Positions 42,166 through 50,602 of a stretch of DNA of 64,000 nt are shown here, one piece after another. The number at the start of each line of letters is the position of its first letter. Within the stretch, counting starts at the first letter, position 1. Origin of the DNA: an alpha proteobacterium SCGC AAA536-G10 (GTDB taxonomy: Bacteria; Pseudomonadota; Alphaproteobacteria; Puniceispirillales; Marisalimonadaceae); assembly GCA_000384615.1 (NCBI GenBank), contig ARQU01000009.1, positions 1-64,000 on the forward strand. The letters run 5' to 3'. A program made the translations under genes and the position numbers. Below the pieces are notes generated by a model. It was not told the DNA's origin. It saw only the letters and a program-made list of their open reading frames with translations, and did no database searches.

Positions 42166-42966
42166 ATGTTTTTGAATGACACTGATTTAAAAAAATTTGA
42201 TGAAGATGGTTATTTGTTTTTTCCAGAAATGTTTAGCAAAGATGAAGCTTCACTTTTAAAGGAGGAAGCAGAAAAAGTTTATTCACAAGATAGAAAAGAA
42301 GTTTGGAAAGAAAGTTCTGGAGTCGCACGTACAGCATTTGCTGCTCATAAATATAATGAAGCTTTTAGAAGATTAGGAGCACACCCCAGATTAATTGACC
42401 CTGTTTCTCAAGTATTGCAAGGAGATATTTATATGCATCAGTTTAAGTTAAATGCAAAAGCTGCATTTGACGGAGCCGTATGGCAATGGCACCAAGATTA
42501 TGGCACCTGGAAAAGAGATGATGGTATGCCAGAGCCAAGAGCAATGAATATAGCAGTTTTTTTAGATGATGTAACAGCTGCAAATGGTCCGTTGTTATTT
42601 ATTCCTGGAAGTCATAAGTCTGGCGTTATAGACGCAGGTCACGACCTCGAGACAACCAGTTACCCATTATGGACTTTAGATAATAAAAAAGTTCTTGAGT
42701 TAGCTGAAAGAGGCGGCTGTGTTGCGCCGACAGGACCTGCAGGAAGCATGCTTATGTTTTCTTCACTTTTAGTGCATGCAAGCCCACCAAATATTTCTCC
42801 ATTTGGAAGAAGTATTGTCTACCTCTCATTATGCCATGTTGACAACCATATACAAAAATTTAAGCGTGACGAATGGATAGCTCACAGAGACTTTGCACCT
42901 ATTTCTAAACTTAGTGACAATTGTTTAAACGAATTAATAAGCGAAAACGTTAGTGCCGCTGAGTAA
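42166..42966 (+). CDS. PhyH-family Fe(II)/2-oxoglutarate dioxygenase (EctD-like)
   Basis: 266 residues from ATG 42166, with a strong GGGAGG at 42153-42158; an ATG at 42151 overlaps that site. The iron ligands are in WQWHQDYGTW (H-x-D) near residue 110 and LLVHASPPN near residue 205, with R about ten residues after it for 2-oxoglutarate. DDGMPEPRAMNIAVFLDD and GPLLFIPGSHKSG are close to ectoine and amino-acid hydroxylases. It is the first of three genes with a phosphatase and an SAF-domain dehydrogenase. The substrate is unknown, most likely a small hydrophilic molecule. Confidence 0.82.
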   Translation: MFLNDTDLKKFDEDGYLFFPEMFSKDEASLLKEEAEKVYSQDRKEVWKESSGVARTAFAAHKYNEAFRRLGAHPRLIDPVSQVLQGDIYMHQFKLNAKAAFDGAVWQWHQDYGTWKRDDGMPEPRAMNIAVFLDDVTAANGPLLFIPGSHKSGVIDAGHDLETTSYPLWTLDNKKVLELAERGGCVAPTGPAGSMLMFSSLLVHASPPNISPFGRSIVYLSLCHVDNHIQKFKRDEWIAHRDFAPISKLSDNCLNELISENVSAAE

Positions 42967-42999
42967 ACATTAATACTTTCTATCAAGGAATATTTAATT

Positions 43000-43749
43000 T
43001 TGTTAACAATAAACTCAGTTGCAAATTTTAGAGATGTAGCTATTGGCTCCAAAATGAAGACAAATTTATTATTTAGATGTGCTAAGTTAAGCACTCTAAA
43101 TCAAGAAGATATTATTAATTTAGAAACGCTAAATCCATGCGCTATTATTGACTTTAGAGATCCTAAGGAAATAAATAAAGCTCCAGATAATTTATCAAAA
43201 ACATTACTAAGTAAATATATAAGTCTTCCAATATCAGCTAGCACTCTAGGTAGAATGGTTACACAAAAAAAGATAGATGGTGATAATGTAAGAACCTATG
43301 AAAAAGTTATGGAAGAGAGTTACAAATTATATATAAATAATCACAAACATGTATGGAAAGAATTTATTAAGATTTTACTAAATTCTGATAACAAACCAGT
43401 AATTTTTCACTGCTCTGCTGGAAAAGATAGGACTGGTATAGCAAGTTTTATTATTCAAAGAATATTAAACAGTTCTATGGAACTGATTTATAAAAACTAT
43501 TTATTATCAAATAAATTATTGACCACGAAAGCTGCCACAGCTGAACAAACAACTACTTCTAGTAGTGATAATCTTCAGGTAACAAATACTATGTTAAGTA
43601 CTCTTGGAAAAGTAAAAAAAACATACTTATTATCAGCAATTAATGAAATAGAAAGTAAATATCTAACTTTAGAAAATTATATAATGAAAGAACTTTATTT
43701 TGATGAAAATGATATTGCTAAATTAAAAAAACAATATTCCATTAAATAG
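43000..43749 (+). CDS. Tyrosine phosphatase-family protein (Tyr_phosphatase3-like)
   Basis: 249 residues from TTG 43000. The active-site loop FHCSAGKDRTGIA near residue 137 has the catalytic Cys and Arg of the HCxxGKDRT type. The N-terminus NFRDVAIGSKMKTNLLFRCAKLS is the typical start of this family. Other members dephosphorylate phosphotyrosine, phosphoinositides or small phosphorylated sugars. It begins 33 bases after the PhyH gene and ends seven bases before the dehydrogenase, so it probably acts in that short pathway on a phosphate ester. Confidence 0.75.
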   Translation: MLTINSVANFRDVAIGSKMKTNLLFRCAKLSTLNQEDIINLETLNPCAIIDFRDPKEINKAPDNLSKTLLSKYISLPISASTLGRMVTQKKIDGDNVRTYEKVMEESYKLYINNHKHVWKEFIKILLNSDNKPVIFHCSAGKDRTGIASFIIQRILNSSMELIYKNYLLSNKLLTTKAATAEQTTTSSSDNLQVTNTMLSTLGKVKKTYLLSAINEIESKYLTLENYIMKELYFDENDIAKLKKQYSIK

Positions 43750-43756
43750 GTAGAAA

Positions 43757-45067
43757 ATGTTTTTACAAAATGCAATTGCAAAAAGAATCGATGATAATGA
43801 CCCAGTCAAAGTAGCTCTAATAGGAGCTGGTAAATTTGGTTCAATGTTTTTGAGTCAAGTTCCAAGCACTATAGGAATAGAAGTTTTAGTTATTGCAGAT
43901 CTAAAACCTGAAAATGCCATAAAAGCTTGTAAAAACGTTGGTTGGAGTGACGATTTAATCAACAAAACAAAGTTTGTTGATAAAGGTGCTGATGCGATAA
44001 AATTAAATGAAGTTGAGGTAGTTATTGAGGCAACAGGATTTCCTGCAGCTGGTATTGAACATGCAATACAAGCTTTTCAAAATGGCAAACATATAATAAT
44101 GGTAAATGTTGAAGCAGATGTTTTGGCCGGAGCAGCTTTAGCTAAAGAAGCTAATTCTGTAGGAGTTGTTTATTCCATGGCTTATGGAGATCAACCTGCC
44201 CTAACTGCAGAAATAGTTGAGTGGGCAAGAGCTTCTGGCTTTAATGTCACTAGCGCGGGTAAAGGAACCAGATATCAACCAATATACCACAAATCATCAC
44301 CTGACACAGTATGGGATTACTACGGCTTGACCCACGAAGAAGCAAGAAAAGCAGGAATGAATCCTAAAATGTTCAACTCATTTTTAGATGGGACTAAGTC
44401 AGGATTGGAAATGGCTGCCATAGCTAATGCATGTGATCTAGAAGTCCCAACTAATGGTCTATTATTTCCACCATGTGGAATGGACGATCTTGCAAATATT
44501 TTAAAACCATTAGAATTTGGTGGTTTGTTAGAAAAGAATGGACAAGTTGAAGTTGTATCTTCACTTGAGAGAGATGGTCGACCCGTATTTAGAGATTTAC
44601 GTTGGGGCGTGTATGCCGTGTTAGAAGCTCCAAATGATTATGCGGCGTCTTGTTTCAAACAATATGGAATGAATACTGATGATACTGGGAAATATTCTGC
44701 GATGTATAAACCTTTTCACCTTATAGGGATGGAGCTAAATATATCAGTTTTTTCAGCTGCATTGTTAAATCAGGCAACGGGACAAACCAAAAAGTTTACT
44801 GGAGATGTTGTATCAACAACTAAGAAAAATTTGAAAAAAGGTGAAATTCTTGATGGAGAAGGTGGAGCAACTGTATGGGGCAAACTTGTACCATCAAAAC
44901 TATCTTTATCAATGGAAGCTCTTCCTATTGGGCTAGCTCATGGAATTAAACTTAAAAATGAAATTAAAGAAAATAAAATAATTACATGGAATGATGTTGA
45001 TTTTTCATCAAATGATCCTGCAATTTCATACAGAAGAAAAATGGAAAAGGATTTTAAAAAATCATAG
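43757..45067 (+). CDS. Homoserine-dehydrogenase-like oxidoreductase with C-terminal SAF domain
   Basis: 436 residues. The NAD(P)-binding Rossmann motif is ALIGAGKFGSMFLSQV near residue 21, and GFPAAGIEHAIQAFQNGKHIIMVNVEADVL follows in two parts near 95-120. A C-terminal domain from about residue 340 resembles SAF domains. This is the COG4091 type, predicted as a homoserine-like dehydrogenase. Reported relatives include enzymes of sugar-acid and amino-alcohol degradation. The stop codon overlaps the convergent MBL gene by 14 bases. Substrate unknown. Confidence 0.75.
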   Translation: MFLQNAIAKRIDDNDPVKVALIGAGKFGSMFLSQVPSTIGIEVLVIADLKPENAIKACKNVGWSDDLINKTKFVDKGADAIKLNEVEVVIEATGFPAAGIEHAIQAFQNGKHIIMVNVEADVLAGAALAKEANSVGVVYSMAYGDQPALTAEIVEWARASGFNVTSAGKGTRYQPIYHKSSPDTVWDYYGLTHEEARKAGMNPKMFNSFLDGTKSGLEMAAIANACDLEVPTNGLLFPPCGMDDLANILKPLEFGGLLEKNGQVEVVSSLERDGRPVFRDLRWGVYAVLEAPNDYAASCFKQYGMNTDDTGKYSAMYKPFHLIGMELNISVFSAALLNQATGQTKKFTGDVVSTTKKNLKKGEILDGEGGATVWGKLVPSKLSLSMEALPIGLAHGIKLKNEIKENKIITWNDVDFSSNDPAISYRRKMEKDFKKS

Positions 45068-45869
45068 GCTTATCTGGTCCTTTATCTAAACGCCATACAA
45101 AACCTGAATTTCCTTCGTTTGGAAAAAATTTTCTTAATAGTGGATCATGACCAGGTATTACCAGTTCGTCCTTTGAAGCTAACTTTCTGATGGTTTTAAA
45201 ACCATTGAGCATATCTTCAAGATCTACAACAATCGGAAAAGGTTTACCTGTGAGAAAATTTTCATAAAAGTGAGTGGCATCAGATGCTAAACACATATAT
45301 CCGTTTTCAGTTTTAACTCTTACTGACTGCAATCCTCTTGAGTGTCCTCCAATAAGGTGAGTGGTTACTCCAGGTTGAATTGCTCCAATTCCATTATAAA
45401 ATATAACTCTTCCTGAAAAAACATTTTTTACCATATGGCATACATGTTCTCCAGTGAAAGGCATTTTTATTGTCTCGTGACACATACAAGGTCCAGTTGC
45501 ATACGCCATTTCTGTTTCTTGCAAGTGAAACTTTGCATTAGGAAACTCAATTAATCCCCCTGCATGATCATAATGTAAATGCGTTATAATAACGTCAGTT
45601 ACTTGACTGGCATTTATATTGATTGCTTTAAGAGCCTCAGATGGTGATCTATCAATTGGCCTATTTCTTCTTTTTGCTTCTTCGTAATCATAACCAGTAT
45701 CAATAATAATAATATCTTTGTCTGATTTAAGGACCCATATAAAATAATCAATTGTATGAGCTTCGTGGGAATGATCATCAAATATGAAACTCTCTTTTCT
45801 AGTCCTGTCCGTTCTTTCTGCATATTTTAAAGCATATACTTCCCATTTTTTTTCTAAAACTGTATCCAC
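45054..45869 (-). CDS. Metallo-beta-lactamase-fold hydrolase, AHL-lactonase-like
   Basis: 271 residues from a GTG at 45869, eight bases after GGAG; an upstream TTG at 45893 would contain that site. The metal motif is ITHLHYDHAGG near residue 100 (HxHxDH), with further ligands H in GGHSRG, D in ASDATH and H in IPGHDPLL. This is the N-acyl-homoserine-lactonase branch of the superfamily. In this operon, with tetronate and sugar-acid enzymes, hydrolysis of a sugar lactone is a better guess than quorum quenching. Confidence 0.78.
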   Translation of the reverse strand: MDTVLEKKWEVYALKYAERTDRTRKESFIFDDHSHEAHTIDYFIWVLKSDKDIIIIDTGYDYEEAKRRNRPIDRSPSEALKAININASQVTDVIITHLHYDHAGGLIEFPNAKFHLQETEMAYATGPCMCHETIKMPFTGEHVCHMVKNVFSGRVIFYNGIGAIQPGVTTHLIGGHSRGLQSVRVKTENGYMCLASDATHFYENFLTGKPFPIVVDLEDMLNGFKTIRKLASKDELVIPGHDPLLRKFFPNEGNSGFVWRLDKGPDKPMIF

Positions 45870-45889
45870 TTTAATTTCTCCTTTGACAA

Positions 45890-46849
45890 TCAAACTTCTT
45901 CTAGTCTATCGGTGGCTGGAGGGGGTGTTGGGCTAATATTAGATATTAAATTATAAGTTTCTTGATCTAAAGAAATTTCCACTGAGTCTAGTGATGGTTT
46001 TAATTGTTTTAAGTTTCTTGCACTTATAATAGGTGCAGTTATAGCATCATTATATGATACCCAAGCAACAGCTAAAGCAATTGGGTCATAATCTAAATCG
46101 TTAGCTAAATTGACAAGTGAATGAGCTACGTCGTACATCCAATTTTGACCATATCTTTTTTTATATTTAGAATTATCGTGCAGTCTACCCAAACTATTTT
46201 TATTAGATGAATTAACTGAACTATATTTTCCAGTGAGAAGTCCACCACCCAATGGACTATAGCTAATAACGCCAATATTTTCAGTTTTGGACATAGGAAG
46301 AATTTCGACCTCAGCTTGTCTTTTAACTATGTTGTACATAGGCTGAAGAATATCAATTGACGGGAACCCATTTTTTTCCGCAACCAACTGCGCTTTCATA
46401 ACTTGCCAAGCAGAAAAATTTGAAGCACCTAATTGAAAAAATTTTCCTTCTTCTCTAAGTTTTTGAAGTGTTTCAAATGTTTCTTCTAATGGGACATTGT
46501 CATCCCAATGATGTAAGAAAAAAACATCTACATAGTCTTGCTTTAATCTTTTAAGACTTTCTTCTAACTGTGATCTTATATTTTTACCACTAGACCCACC
46601 AACTGATCCGGCCTTAGTAATTAAAATTATCTTATCCCTTTCTTCTTTAATTAAATTACCAAGTATTACTTCTGACTTACCTCCCGTATATACAAAAGCA
46701 GTATCAAAGAAGTTTATACCTCTATCACGACATGCTTCATACATTTCTTGACTATCTTTTTCGTTTGCTCCGTCACCAAATTGCATAGTACCAAAACATA
46801 ACGATGAGTTTTTTAGATTATTAGGTCCAAACTCTCTTATCATTTTCAT
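45890..46849 (-). CDS. Aldo/keto reductase
   Basis: 319 residues, ATG start. The catalytic tetrad is visible: Asp in FFDTAFVYTGG with Tyr in the same loop, Lys in LITKAGS and His in FFLHHWDD. SYSPLGGGLLTGKYS near residue 200 is characteristic of the AKR superfamily. It would oxidise or reduce an aldose or hydroxy acid with NADP(H). It lies between the isomerase and the lactonase-like gene on the same strand, suggesting action on the same sugar-derived substrate. Confidence 0.82.
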   Translation of the reverse strand: MKMIREFGPNNLKNSSLCFGTMQFGDGANEKDSQEMYEACRDRGINFFDTAFVYTGGKSEVILGNLIKEERDKIILITKAGSVGGSSGKNIRSQLEESLKRLKQDYVDVFFLHHWDDNVPLEETFETLQKLREEGKFFQLGASNFSAWQVMKAQLVAEKNGFPSIDILQPMYNIVKRQAEVEILPMSKTENIGVISYSPLGGGLLTGKYSSVNSSNKNSLGRLHDNSKYKKRYGQNWMYDVAHSLVNLANDLDYDPIALAVAWVSYNDAITAPIISARNLKQLKPSLDSVEISLDQETYNLISNISPTPPPATDRLEEV

Positions 46850-46862
46850 ATAACAAAACCTC

Positions 46863-47636
46863 TTAATTATTCTTAAAATTTCTCATCCAAGTAAGACCCG
46901 CTTCAGTAGTAGTCTTTGGTTTATACTCAGCTCCAACAATACTTTTATATCCAGCTTTGTATATTTCGGGAATAATGTAACTAAAGTCTAATTCCCCACT
47001 ATCTGGTTCTGCTCGATCCTGTACTGATGCTATTTGGACATGACCAATAAAAGGTAAATTATCTTTAAATCTTTTAAGTACATTGCCTTGATTTATTTGA
47101 ACATGGTAAAAATCAAACATAATTTTAACAGTATCTGATCCAACTAGTTCACAAATTTCTCTTGCTTGCTCTACTTTAGTTAAAAAGTATCCTGGATTAT
47201 CTTTTAAATTTAAAGGTTCAATAACTAATCCTATACCACTATCTTTTAGTAAGTCCTTAGCAAACTTTAAATTATCAATAAAAGTCACGAGAGATTTTGT
47301 TGATAAATCCGTCACACCAGCCATAGCATGAATATTTTTTGATTTAATAACTTTAGCATACTCAAAAGCTTGAATTATAGCATCTCTTGCTTCAGAAATT
47401 CTTGATGGAACTGCAAGTAAACCATTATCACCTTCCTCAATATTACCCTTTATAGTATTTATACCCATCACTGGTAAATTAACTTCATCTAAAGCTTTTT
47501 TTATATCTTGTGAGTCAAATTGATATGGATATTGAAATTCAACAGCATCAAATCCATATTCTTTTGCTTTATAAATAGCATCTATTTGGGAAAATTCATT
47601 CCATAAAAGACCTAAATTTGCAGAAAATTTATACAT
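46863..47636 (-). CDS. otnI: Hydroxypyruvate / 2-oxo-tetronate isomerase (Hyi/OtnI-like)
   Basis: 257 residues with an xylose-isomerase-like TIM barrel: NLGLLWNEFSQIDAIYKAKEYGF at the start (in two parts), VIEPLNLKDNPGYFL near residue 140 and IMFDFYHVQINQGN near 175, with Glu and Asp metal ligands. It is 257 residues, the size of hydroxypyruvate isomerases and OtnI. The next gene encodes an OtnC-like aldolase/decarboxylase, and this pairing is typical of acid-sugar (tetronate) pathways. It lies four bases after OtnC. Confidence 0.78.
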   Translation of the reverse strand: MYKFSANLGLLWNEFSQIDAIYKAKEYGFDAVEFQYPYQFDSQDIKKALDEVNLPVMGINTIKGNIEEGDNGLLAVPSRISEARDAIIQAFEYAKVIKSKNIHAMAGVTDLSTKSLVTFIDNLKFAKDLLKDSGIGLVIEPLNLKDNPGYFLTKVEQAREICELVGSDTVKIMFDFYHVQINQGNVLKRFKDNLPFIGHVQIASVQDRAEPDSGELDFSYIIPEIYKAGYKSIVGAEYKPKTTTEAGLTWMRNFKNN

Positions 47637-47640
47637 AATA

Positions 47641-48288
47641 TTAATCCCATTCTACATTAAATTTTTTTATAACTGAGTTTATTTGAGATTCATCTAATGC
47701 TTTTGCATCTGCTCCTTTTAAGATTAGAGCTAATTTTGCAGTAGCTTCTAATTCTTCAATAGCATTAACTGAAGATTCTAAGTCTTTGCCTGAGACAACG
47801 GGTCCATGGTTAGCTAACAGAACTGCTGATCTTTTACCAGCAAGATCTTTGATTGCATCCCCCATAGCAGGGTCACCAGGCACAAAGAAGGGAAGTAACT
47901 TAACTTTCCCTAACAGCATTATTGAGTATGGTGTATAAGATGGTAATACATTATCTTCATCTATTCCAGGTAGCATAGATAAAGCAACAGAATGAGTAGA
48001 ATGAAGATGAACTACAGCACCAGATTTCATACCTCTTGTTTCATAAAAAGCTTTGTGAAGGGGTAACTCCTTAGTTGGTGATAAAGACCCTATGAATTGA
48101 CCTGACTTTGTCACTTTAACTATTTCATTTGGTTCAAGCCTTCCAAATGAAGATCCTGAGGGTGTAACTAGTATATCATCATTATCTAAACGAACTGAAA
48201 TATTACCTGTTGATCCATGAGTAATACCCCTATCAAACATTGAAGACGCCAAAGTACAGATTTGTTCTCTTAATTTATTTTCGTTCAT
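47641..48288 (-). CDS. otnC: Class II aldolase / 3-oxo-tetronate-4-phosphate decarboxylase (OtnC-like)
   Basis: 215 residues. The class II aldolase/adducin fold shows GSTGNISVR near residue 28, SPTKELPLH near 70, VVHLHSTHS near 92 with zinc His residues and LLANHGPVV near 160 with the third His. It is a zinc enzyme. Association with an OtnI-like isomerase favours OtnC, which decarboxylates 3-oxo-tetronate 4-phosphate to dihydroxyacetone phosphate. The kinase OtnK that would make the phosphate is not recognised in this window. Confidence 0.8.
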   Translation of the reverse strand: MNENKLREQICTLASSMFDRGITHGSTGNISVRLDNDDILVTPSGSSFGRLEPNEIVKVTKSGQFIGSLSPTKELPLHKAFYETRGMKSGAVVHLHSTHSVALSMLPGIDEDNVLPSYTPYSIMLLGKVKLLPFFVPGDPAMGDAIKDLAGKRSAVLLANHGPVVSGKDLESSVNAIEELEATAKLALILKGADAKALDESQINSVIKKFNVEWD

Positions 48289-48319
48289 TTATAAAATATA
48301 ACCTATATATATATTAATT

Positions 48320-48796
48320 TCAGTAACCAAATAATTGGTATAAAATACCTATAGACAAGCCAATTACCACATGACTGCCAATAGCTAAGGAACAAGATAA
48401 AAAAGGTGATGGTGTTTTTAATCCCAGAAAACCTTTACCCAAAACAGGCATGAAGAAAAACCAAGGAACAACAACACTTAGCAAACCAAAAACAAATCCA
48501 TTAAAAATTGAAGCATTACAAATATTATATTTTAGTAACATAAAGAAAAATATTGAATACATAATCGCAATAGTGTAATGAACAGCCCATCCAATTTTTA
48601 ATTCATTTTTAATTGGGGGCACTTCTTCGATTATTGGATTATATATTTTTGCTTTTGATATTAATAATATATACCATCTTCCAACAATAGCCCAGTCTGA
48701 TGGATTTATGTCATACATAATTTTTAATAATCTCTGCCAAATATCCATCACAAGACATGAAATAATCCCAATAATTACAATGTTGAATATTTCCAT
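48320..48796 (-). CDS. DUF2938 family membrane protein
   Basis: 158 residues with four hydrophobic segments and conserved stretches of DUF2938 such as GIISCLVMDIWQRLL near the N-terminus, GWAVHYTIAIMY near residue 70 and VVPWFFFMPVLGKGFLG near 110. The function of the family is unknown. It lies upstream of otnC on the same strand with a 31-base gap and diverges from the SDR gene. It may belong to the same operon. Confidence 0.7.
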   Translation of the reverse strand: MEIFNIVIIGIISCLVMDIWQRLLKIMYDINPSDWAIVGRWYILLISKAKIYNPIIEEVPPIKNELKIGWAVHYTIAIMYSIFFFMLLKYNICNASIFNGFVFGLLSVVVPWFFFMPVLGKGFLGLKTPSPFLSCSLAIGSHVVIGLSIGILYQLFGY

Positions 48797-48939
48797 TAAA
48801 AGCCCTTTTTATATTTAAATTTTTATAGCAATGAACTCTTTAACAATATAAAACAATATAAGGGATCTTTAAAATATATCTATTGTATTTTATTTTTTTG
48901 ATGAACTTTGAAACTATAAAAACTAGAGGAGAGAGATTT

Positions 48940-49674
48940 ATGGCTAATTTTAATGGACAAACTGCAGTAATTACTGGAGGAGCACAAGGTATTGGTTTAG
49001 CGACTGCAAGGAGTTTTATTAACGATGGCTGTGAAGTTATGATTTGGGACATAGATGAGAAAAAGGGTGTGGAGGCAGCAAAAGAGCTAAATTGTCATTT
49101 TTTAAAAGTTGATCAAACTAATAACAACTTAGTCGAAGAAGTTACAGAAAAAACTCTTAAACAAATAAATAAAATTGATATTCTAGTTTGTAGCGCAGGT
49201 ATTGCTGGACCAACTTATTCAACTTGGGATTATCCTGTTGAAGAATGGTCAAGAGTATTTGACGTAAATGTAAATGGTGTATTTTACTGTAATAAGCATG
49301 TTGTAAAATCAATGCGTGAAAAAAATTATGGTAGAATTATCAATATAGCCTCAATTGCAGGCAAAGAAGGTAATCCTAATGCTCCTGCATATTCCGCATC
49401 TAAAGCAGCTGTAATAGGTTTAACAAAATCTCTTGGTAAAGAAACAGCAGATAAAGACATCGCTGTTAATTGTATAACACCAGCTACTGCTAAAACGAGA
49501 ATTCTTGATCAAGTATCACAGGAATTTATTGATTATATGATTTCAAAAATTCCAAGAAATAGATTTGTCACCGTCGAAGAAGTTGCAGCTCTTATTACGT
49601 TTCTAGCAAGTAAGGAAAATAGTTTTACCACTGCAGGTGTCTTTGATATTTCAGGTGGTAGAGCTACTTATTAA
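48940..49674 (+). CDS. SDR-family dehydrogenase (FabG-like)
   Basis: 244 residues from ATG 48940, chosen for AGAGGAGAG at 48925-48933; earlier in-frame ATG codons lack a site. The dinucleotide motif is TGGAQGIG near residue 13, then CSAGIAGP near 85, Ser in IASIAG and the catalytic YSASK near 150. The classical SDR fold matches sugar or 3-oxoacyl reductases. It stands alone, divergent from the DUF2938/otn operon and followed by a hairpin. Substrate unknown; a sugar-derived alcohol is suggested by the surroundings. Confidence 0.82.
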   Translation: MANFNGQTAVITGGAQGIGLATARSFINDGCEVMIWDIDEKKGVEAAKELNCHFLKVDQTNNNLVEEVTEKTLKQINKIDILVCSAGIAGPTYSTWDYPVEEWSRVFDVNVNGVFYCNKHVVKSMREKNYGRIINIASIAGKEGNPNAPAYSASKAAVIGLTKSLGKETADKDIAVNCITPATAKTRILDQVSQEFIDYMISKIPRNRFVTVEEVAALITFLASKENSFTTAGVFDISGGRATY

Positions 49675-49676
49675 TT

Positions 49677-49799
49677 GGTGAGGATTTTTAGGAGATCCTC
49701 TGCACCTTAACTCAAAAACTAATAATCGGGGGAGGAACTTATTAGCTAGAATTAGTACAATTAAACGGGGGAGTTTTATTGAACACTCTCATTAATTAA
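49677..49799 (+). other. Hairpin plus two GGGGGAG elements with tiny ORFs
   Basis: The gap 49675-49913 starts with a hairpin (GGTG-AGGAT paired with ATCCT-ctg-CACC, 49677-49706) that has no T-run. Two very strong ribosome-binding-like blocks follow: CGGGGGAGG at 49727-49735 and CGGGGGAG at 49766-49773. The second is placed five bases before a TTG that opens a six-codon ORF ending in TAA at 49797-49799. The rest of the gap is AT-rich and I see nothing in it. It could be a leader, a small RNA or the remains of a lost gene. Confidence 0.35.
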
Positions 49800-49913
49800 G
49801 TTTTTTTCGGAATTTGTCTTGTGATAATAAAAATTAACTTTAAAAGCTTTAAATCTGTTATATATTTGTGCAAAAAACTTTCTTTTATAATTTTTGTTTA
49901 ATAATTAATCATT

Positions 49914-50516
49914 TTAAACTTCTGTATTAAGTTCCATTACTGCTGAAAGTATTACAACTGCGAATAAAGAAAGTCCCATTCCCCTATTTACCCAAAGCTG
50001 CTTGTTAGATGTTAATGACCATCTTTTTAGACTTATCCCTAACCACAGCCAAAATAAATGTATAGGTATCCAAATTGAATTTACTATAATAAATTTAGTT
50101 AGAATCTCAACATCATATGAAGCCATTCCAAGTGAGAGCACTACAAACAAATGTCCTTGGACCACATAAGCCTTTGGATTGACAAATTGTAAAAAAATTC
50201 CTTCATATAATTTTGGAGCTTTAAAACTTTGTTTAAAACCAGTTTTATTTTCAGATGTAGCTATACGCCAAGATAAAAAAGATAAGTAAGATAATGATAA
50301 AAATAAAAAAGTTAGTTCAACTCCTTCAATTTCAAACAAAAACTGTTTAAAGCCTAGCACAACTAGTAATGCTACCCCATTAGTTCCAAAAAACAACCCA
50401 ATGAGATACATCATTCCAACTTTCCATCCAAAACCAGCACCAACACCAGCTAAAGAAAGTACACCTGGACCAGGAGTAACCATCATTAAAAAACTAATAA
50501 TTATGTAAGCAATCAT
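49914..50516 (-). CDS. LysE/RhtB-family amino acid exporter
   Basis: 200 residues with about five or six membrane segments. The N-terminal MVTPGPGVLS and the later FVNPKAYVV are the signatures of the LysE/RhtB export family. It removes amino acids or related small metabolites from the cytoplasm. It lies downstream of the FAD-linked dehydrogenase pair on the same strand after an 86-base gap. Confidence 0.82.
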   Translation of the reverse strand: MIAYIIISFLMMVTPGPGVLSLAGVGAGFGWKVGMMYLIGLFFGTNGVALLVVLGFKQFLFEIEGVELTFLFLSLSYLSFLSWRIATSENKTGFKQSFKAPKLYEGIFLQFVNPKAYVVQGHLFVVLSLGMASYDVEILTKFIIVNSIWIPIHLFWLWLGISLKRWSLTSNKQLWVNRGMGLSLFAVVILSAVMELNTEV

Positions 50517-50602
50517 TTAAATCTATAAATAAAATCTATACCTTGGCTCAATAGGATTATTTTTGAAAATATAATTATAATAAGATTTTGATAATCACAT
50601 TA

